From Petrosia ficiformis (Eukaryota; Porifera; Demospongiae; Haplosclerida; Petrosiidae): a DNA stretch of 64,000 bases. Below are positions 58,215 to 64,000 of this stretch, in pieces. Made by a program: the position numbers and the translations under genes. The stretch is from NCBI GenBank assembly GCA_947044365.1, contig OX345636.1, positions 45,075,037 through 45,139,036 of the forward strand. Direction: 5' to 3'. Every line of letters starts with the position of its first letter. Within the stretch, counting starts at the first letter, position 1. The notes under the pieces were generated by a model. The model saw only the letters and a list, made by a program, of their open reading frames with translations. It was not told where the DNA came from and did not search any database.

Positions 58215-58290
58215 GAAATCATTTTCTAATATATATTAGAAAATGATTTCATTGAACTAGTAATACTCAATTAATTGAGTATTACTAGTT
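58215..58290. repeat. Twin perfect palindromes, 36 bp each
   Basis: GAAATCATTTTCTAATAT plus its exact complement (58215-58250) is followed four bases later by AACTAGTAATACTCAATT plus its exact complement (58255-58290). Units B and C (11938-11977 and 40430-40445) have only single arms. Confidence 0.9.
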
Positions 58291-58791
58291 TAATGAAAAG
58301 AATATTGCTATCGCCATTTGGATAATCATGATCTATTAAATTGCTTTATGTGATGCATTGATAATGGATTGATAATTGGTATCAGGCAATATTGGCTATT
58401 ATTTCTAGTATCAGTATCAGTTATTTCTGAAAAATGTAAATGATATTGTAATAAGTGTACTATTAATGTCATTGCTTGTGATTACATTAGTCTGTTTTAT
58501 ATATGATACTCATAATTATTGAGAAAATGTACTTTTTCATTGAAGGAATCAAAAACCGCAAGGTTAATATGTAATATCGATTGGTACCAGTTACCAGTAC
58601 AAGTAATTATCAGTATATCAGAATATCGGTAAAATCTCAGTGTATCAGTGCATCACTATACTTTATATAGGAATATCCCCCTATGTGTTGTATATATAAT
58701 TAATATAATAACTGCAAATCTGCAATGAAAAAAAATTCTTTATTTTTAGGCACAACCTTAAAAAGTGATATACTTATTTCCTGTCTTATTA

Positions 58792-58827
58792 TGATGTCAC
58801 GTCATAACAGGAAGTAAATAAACCAAG
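58792..58827 (+). promoter_or_regulatory. CRE-like, ETS and YY1-like cluster before the ATG exon of unit D
   Basis: TTTCCTG, a degraded CRE (TGATGTCACGTCA), CAGGAAGT, and AAGATGGCTGC at the ATG. Confidence 0.45.
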
Positions 58828-58917
58828 ATGGCTGCAGCTCAGTATTTTACAAATCAAGTTTACCAGCTCATAACTTCTGATTTACAAGGAATATTGGAGT
58901 GCAGCTTTAAATCTAAG
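58828..58917 (+). CDS. Candidate first exon, unit D
   Basis: 30 codons, [19 protein letters not shown] onward, ending SFKSK before donor GTAGATG. Open in all three copies of the array. Confidence 0.4.
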
Positions 58918-61325
58918 GTAGATGTGTATTAAGTTTATGCCAAAAAAATAAGAATTTGTTTTTTCATTGAAGTTATGTATAATTTTGGAAGGCTTGATTA
59001 GTTTCGAACATGTATAACCTTAATATAATTAATTTGTAATATATGTTGAGTACAGTGGTCTGTAACGTTTTTATTTGAATGGGTCTCCTTGTACTGATGC
59101 ACTGATAATCAGATCGGTAATTGATATTTGGTTATTTCTGACTGATGTACAAATAATGTCATTTCTTGTGATTATAGCATCATAGCATCATTAGTTGCTT
59201 TCATGATACTCGTGATTATTGAGAAAATGCTCATTTTCATTGAAAGAATCAGACACAGGAAGATGGGTATAATATCAGATCGGTATCGGTTATCAGTACA
59301 TATCTAATGTAATTATATTATTAGTGCATCATTAACATGTACATGTAGATACCTAAAATACTTGTAGTTGTAAATGTCACTACTTTTATTTCCTTTTCTG
59401 TTAAAATTAATGTTATTAGTCTCATGTATTAATAATGAACATTGTGACTTAATGTTAGGACTGAAACAACTAGTCGATTAGTCGACTAGCTGTAAGGCTG
59501 TTGACTACAATTTTTACTAACTAATTAGTCAGTTCAATATATCACGTGTTCTTGCACATGCGCACTTATTACATGTACATACATGTAGTGTTTTAATGTA
59601 TGACTAATACCAGTTCAATCAGATTATGTTCATTAGACACACACACAGTGGATAATGGATTAATGAATACTAACTGTATTACATGTACATACATGTAGTG
59701 TTTTAATGTATGACTAATACCAGTTCAATCAGATTATGTTCATTAGACACACACAATGGATGATGGATTAATGAATACTAACTGTATTACATGTACATAC
59801 ATGTAGTGTTTTAATGTATGACTAATACCAGTTCAATCAGATTATGTTCATTAGACACACACAGTGGATAATGGATACATGTAATACTAACTGTATTACA
59901 TGTACATACATGTAGTGTTTTAATGTATGACTAATACCAGTTCAATCAGATTATGTTCATTAGACACACACAATGGATGATGGATTAATGAATACTAACT
60001 GTATTACATGTACATACATGTAGTGTTTTAATGTATGACTAATACCAGTTCAATCAGATTATGTTCATTAGACACACGCAGTGGATATTGGATTAATGAA
60101 TACTAACTGTATTACATGTGCATACATGTAGTGTTTTAATGTATGACTAATACCAGTTCAATCAGATTATGTTCATTAGACACACATGGATGATGGATTA
60201 ATGAATACTAACTGTATTACACATATGTACTAGTGCTGGTCAATATATTGATACTAAACAATTATCATGATATCATATTGAATATTGTTGACAATACTGG
60301 TATTAGAAGGTATTGCTACTCCTCTTTAATTGAAGTTTGTCCAATTATTAATTTTGATAACAAATTTTTAAAATGGTGTTCAAAAGATGCTACAGAATAA
60401 AGGAACAATACCTAATAAATATGTTTAGGCCATCATTTAAAAAATTTGTTGAGGTGGGAAGGGGAGGTAACTTTAATTTAAAAGAATATGGAGGTTTGTG
60501 GCAGCATACCGGAGTATTTTGCTGTGCCTAATGACCCCCACCCTCTTACATGTAAATGAAACCCTAATAGTCATATATTACTTATTGGTATGAAGGTAGT
60601 TTAAAATCATATTTTATAATATATCCAACAGTTATAAAGTATTTGCTACATGTAAAATGATGATGATTAGCTTCAACTTAATGAATTACACATTTTGAAT
60701 ATGGACTATATCCTGTATAAAGGCTGTAGAAATATTCTGTAGGAAAGAAAGGGCAATTCAACTAATTAGTTGCCACACCATTTCAATATTCGAAGAAGCA
60801 ACCCACAATTCAAACATTGGAACATTCAGATGGATGTTCATAGCATTTGTTCATGTTCTATTACATATATATATGTGTATGTACATATACACTTTGAAGA
60901 TTATATTGTGTGTTTTTGTAGTTGGTTTAGTCTCATTAAAAATTTTTTTTTGTTCTACATGTTTATCAAACAACAATAAAAATAACAGATTCCGTTCAAT
61001 GGTGAGTGAAAATCATCACATGATTATCACATGATAATAAATTATACAAGAATATAAATGTTCATCCAGCTTGCATGTATTTCTGAATGAGAGCTGCATG
61101 ATATTCCATGTGACTGGTTAATAAATTACTTAGATACCACTGACTGAGTCGTTGAGGTGTCTTAATATAATATTAATATTCACTCTTTCTTCTCTCATAT
61201 TACATGTACATGTATTATCCTCCATATTTAGGCTCCAATGTATTATAGACGTGCTAATGCAGCTGTAATAGTTTATGATATAACAAGTAATAAATCATTT
61301 GAAGAGGCTAGAAGTTGGGTCAAAG
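58828..61325 (+). CDS. Rab-family GTPase, unit D, 5' exons (partial)
   Basis: Candidate first exon 58828-58917, micro-exon 60989-61001 (FRSM), G3 exon 61232-61325. All are open with good splice sites, and the G3 exon has the full [19 protein letters not shown], then [12 protein letters not shown]. The remaining exons, and probably a fourth fibrinogen-related gene, should lie to the right of the window. As in the other units, no P-loop exon was found between the first exon and the micro-exon. Confidence 0.65.
58918..60988. other. Interval where the Rab P-loop exon is expected; none found
   Basis: TE relic 59095-59330; a short insertion with CTAGTCGATTAGTCGACTAG at 59470-59560 found only in this unit; minisatellite 59562-60225; AT-rich remainder. 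No G1 motif with splice sites seen. Confidence 0.5.
59562..60225. repeat. 108-110-bp minisatellite, about six copies
   Basis: GTAGTG starts at 59585, 59695, 59803, 59912, 60020 and 60128, a spacing of 108-110. Each unit has TACATGTACATACATGTAG at its start. It is the same unit as at 41772-42150. Confidence 0.9.
60989..61001 (+). CDS. Rab unit D, 13-nt micro-exon
   Basis: Acceptor AATAACAG, exon A TTC CGT TCA ATG, donor GTGAGTG. It encodes FRSM in phase with APMYY of the next exon. Confidence 0.72.
61232..61325 (+). CDS. Rab unit D, G3-side exon, intact
   Basis: 94 nt after ATATTTAG. It reads [19 protein letters not shown] and [12 protein letters not shown], then donor GTCAGG. It is the only fully intact copy of this exon in the window. 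Confidence 0.88.
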
Positions 61326-61590
61326 GTCAGGATTGTGTGTGTGTGTGTTCATGCGTGTGTACATTCATGCGTTCATGCATGCGTGCATGCTTGCTTGTGT
61401 GTGATCATCCAATTCACATTAGACAATACATTCCATACCTAGCTACTATAGTCCTATATACTATTTCAATGTTTATATTTTGTTAATTGTAGATACAATT
61501 TGTATAATGTTTGTAGTTTGTATCACTGAATAGACAACTGAGTATAAACATATTGTAAATTTATAATTTAATATTTATAAATATATTAAT

Positions 61591-62758
61591 CAGAGAGTAC
61601 GGTAGTACTCTCTATGTAGGGATGGCACGGAAAAAAATGGCCACCCATGCATTTCAATTGCAAGTGATGAGCTGAAATCTCTGGTAATATATACACATAC
61701 ATGTAAGTTTCTATACACACATGCCTGTTTATATCTAGTGTTTTTATGACTACCAATATCTTCTAGATGGCCGAAGATTATTGTTAAGGTAGAGAACCGG
61801 CGAGTGGCAAAACTGGCAAAATCTTCATCATATTAATATTTTCCAGACAAATCACAAATCATTTTTTTGTTTGTTGACCTATCACGATGATTCTAGCACC
61901 ATTCCCGTCGCATTTATAGTAAAATTCTGGTCGTAAAGTATCGAGATGATATCTTCAGATACTATGAAAGAAGACAGTCTCAACGACTACAAAGATTTGA
62001 TCTGGAATTGGACGCCATTTTCCTAAGTGGAATTTAATTACGCATGCGCATTTGTATACTCTTAACATGGAAGCTGAAAAGGTGGAAGTGTTTGGCATTG
62101 TAATAACATTTGTGAGTTTGTGAGCAAATACTAATAATGAATATAATAATTATTAATATTAAAGCAATTGTATAATAATATTGTATACTATGATAAGCAT
62201 TGGAATACTGAATGGTTGACACAGTGACTGACACTACTTCTTGTAGGACTGCAGACAGTGATGTAAGTGAATAGAGAATATACATCATCTGTAAGTGAAA
62301 GAGAATGATAATCAATACATAAACAAAAGACTGACCTTCATTGATGAACACATTTTAATGCATTTTTGATTGCATGATTTCATAATGATATATAGTATTT
62401 CTGCAATCTACAAAAAAACATTCACATCGTTTAGAAAAAAATCAATGAAAACAAGAATAATAAAAAACATTTTCAATAAAAATGAAAGAAGATGTAGGGA
62501 TGTCAAAACCCAAAAAGCAAGCAAACAAGGTTGGGAAGCTAACTTAGGACCCAAAATTAAACAAACCACTTCCATATAACCCTACATAATTACAGCTCTT
62601 TGTACAGAGGTGTAAGCACTTATGTAGGGTTATATGGAAGTGGTTTGTTTAATTTTGGGTCCTAAGTTAGCTTCCCAACCTTGTTTGCTTGCTTTTTGGG
62701 TTTTGACATCCCTACATCTTCTTTTAATTTTTATTGAAAATGTTTTTTATTATTCTTG
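61591..62758 (+). mobile_element. Foldback element, full-length copy
   Basis: 1168 bp, reverse-oriented twin of 46426-47571. Starts CAGAGAGTACGGTAGTACTC and ends with a 307-bp hairpin closing ATTATTCTTG (62452-62758). It carries GGACGCCATTTT (62010-62021) and CGCATGCGCA (62041-62050). The antisense frame at 62034-62351 is hydrophobic and not convincing as a gene. Comparison with unit C around 43410 shows an empty site with little or no target duplication. Confidence 0.75.
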
Positions 62759-63097
62759 TATGTATTAGATCTGTAAACATAATTATATAGTATAATTACT
62801 TATGTATTATATAGTTTATAATTTTAATGGGTCAAATGTCAGTAATTTGTGTGTGTGTGTGTGTGTACACAAATACCATACCATACTACCTGTGGATGCA
62901 ATAATCAGTGATTTAGCAAATAATAATTTTATTAAACACTTACCTTCAAATGTTCATTATTCAGTCACTTTCCACTTGGTATCCAGGAACAGTAACTGTT
63001 GCTCCACCTAGTAACCAGATTTAGTTAGTTTCTTGTACAAAATTACCAAATGTATGAGGAATGTCATTATTATCATTGGTATCGACTGTATAATTAT
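62759..63097. other. Rab D intron sequence
   Basis: Shared with 43410-43760 (GTCAAATGTCAGTA, a (TG)n tract and the CTTGGTATCCAGGAAC patch). No gene. Confidence 0.55.
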
Positions 63098-63864
63098 AGA
63101 ATAATAAAAAAACATTTTAAAATATGAAAGAGTATGTAGGGATATATATCAAAACAGAAAAAGCACAGGCTTTGGCAACAAAATGAAATACCACTTCCAC
63201 ATAACAACCTACATCAGTATCTCTTCTTTGTGTTTTGCCTTTACTCTAGCTATATATATACTTATGTAGGGTTGTTATGTGGAAGTGGTATCTTTTGTTG
63301 CCAAAGCCATCTTGTTCCTGTGCTTTTTCGGTTTTGATATACAACTTATCTGTTTTATAAATCCATCTTAATTTAAAGTTAATGGGTGTGGTTTATTACA
63401 AATGGCATCCTATTGTAAGTAGGTTGCTGTTAGTGGCTGAAAGTATTCGTTGTCTAGGTCAAGAAACAGAACGGTACGAAGTTTGTTCCCCTAAATTTAA
63501 CTGAAAATATATTTGTATTTGTGCTAAAACTACTTTAATAGCTCCAGAAACGTAGAAATGTATTTTTAGGAAAAAGAAGAATAAGTGAATAATAATGAAT
63601 TTAAAGATTTTGCCAGTTTTGCTACTTGCTGGTTCTCTACTTTAACGACAACCTCTGGGCATCTAAGGTCACAAAAATACTCAGTATTATATGTTATTCA
63701 TGTATATATATTTTAGCTTATATATTATATATATATATATATATATGTATTATAATAATATATATATTAGCAGAGATTTCAGCTTACCACTTGCAATTGA
63801 AATGTATGGGCGGCCATTTTGTTTCCGGGCCATCCCTACAAAGAGAGTACTATCGTACTCTTTG
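63098..63864 (-). mobile_element. Foldback element, diverged copy
   Basis: Hairpin end at 63098-63345 (CACTTCCACATAACAACCTACAT and complement) and the other end AAGAGAGTACTATCGTACTC at 63841. It is shorter, and the promoter-like middle is absent. Unit B and C sequence (TATAATTAT then ATACTCTTTG) shows the empty site, without a clear duplication. Confidence 0.7.
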
Positions 63865-64000
63865 ATACTCTTTGTTCAGATCCTGTTAATTACATGTATT
63901 AACTCGTGATTATACAGAGAGATTTACTATTGTTTAATGATACTATTATATAGAATATAAGTATAAACAAACACTAAAGTAAACAAACATCATGTGTGTA
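63865..64000. other. Rab D intron, end of window
   Basis: Matches 44376-44510 (CTTTGTTCAGAT and ACAGAGAGATTTA). No gene. Confidence 0.6.

Larger units (their letters stand above)
57551..58827. other. Interval between Rab units C and D
   Basis: 3' flank with AATAAA at 57731, twin palindromes at 58215-58290, and a TE relic at 58370-58650. No supported gene. Confidence 0.55.

Noticed and set aside
59562..60225. CRISPR-like repeat array
   Set aside because: Repeats of 108-110 bp run without unique spacers; it is an ordinary minisatellite in eukaryotic DNA.
62034..62351. 105-residue antisense frame in the foldback element
   Set aside because: Hydrophobic and low in complexity; the twin copy at 46830-47140 keeps the DNA sequence only because the elements are nearly identical. 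No family match recognised.

Overview
The window looks like AT-rich metazoan nuclear DNA, most plausibly from an early-branching invertebrate such as a demosponge (Amphimedon-like). The reasons are short exons with GT-AG introns, two micro-exons in a Rab-type GTPase, secreted fibrinogen-related proteins of a type seen in sponges and cnidarians, a crowded set of eukaryotic transposons, and very frequent TACATGTA-type palindromes. The species call is an inference.

The backbone is a tandem array of a native unit of about 18 kb, present in one partial, two complete and one partial copies (A to D). Each unit reads left to right on the + strand: a conserved ATG exon behind CRE/ETS/YY1-like motifs; a 13-nt micro-exon (end of Rab switch II); a G3-side Rab exon ([12 protein letters not shown]); an intronless secreted fibrinogen-related gene with its own TATA box; a 30-nt Rab exon; the G4/G5 exon (NKSDL, ETSA); a Rab tail exon; and a last exon ending in the prenylation motif CC. 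The fibrinogen-related gene therefore sits inside a Rab intron, on the same strand. Unit A covers 1-10289 (5' part outside the window), B 12581-39796, C 40992-57550, and D starts at 58828 and runs off the end. No P-loop (G1) or switch I exon was found in the three intervals where it should lie.

Unit C is the best preserved: all visible Rab exons are open and the fibrinogen-related gene (48567-49529) is intact. Units A and B are decaying. A has a lost splice acceptor, a 1-nt deletion in the last exon and a stop in its fibrinogen gene. B has a frameshifted micro-exon, a stop in the G3 exon, a stop in its fibrinogen gene, and has lost the 30-nt and G4/G5 exons where a 16-kb transposon block (22271-38480) now lies.

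That block is layered. A BED-finger hAT transposon (about 22271-33740) is split by a CMC/EnSpm (CACTG) transposon (23546-32578, TTG target duplication). The CMC element is itself split by a Ty3/gypsy LTR retrotransposon (27261-32209, ATAG duplication). To its right are a truncated foldback element and an R2/HERO-type LINE with a restriction-like endonuclease. Unit B also carries a complete pogo/Tigger-like element (16703-18911, TA duplication) that holds antisense HIRAN-like and Ulp1-like fragments. Smaller elements include a hAT-type MITE with an 8-bp duplication and a visible empty site (43761-44367), a foldback family with NRF1 and YY1 motifs (46426, 61591, 63098 and fragments), a candidate tRNA-derived SINE, a 110-bp minisatellite and long (TG)n tracts.

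No rRNA, canonical tRNA or CRISPR array was seen.
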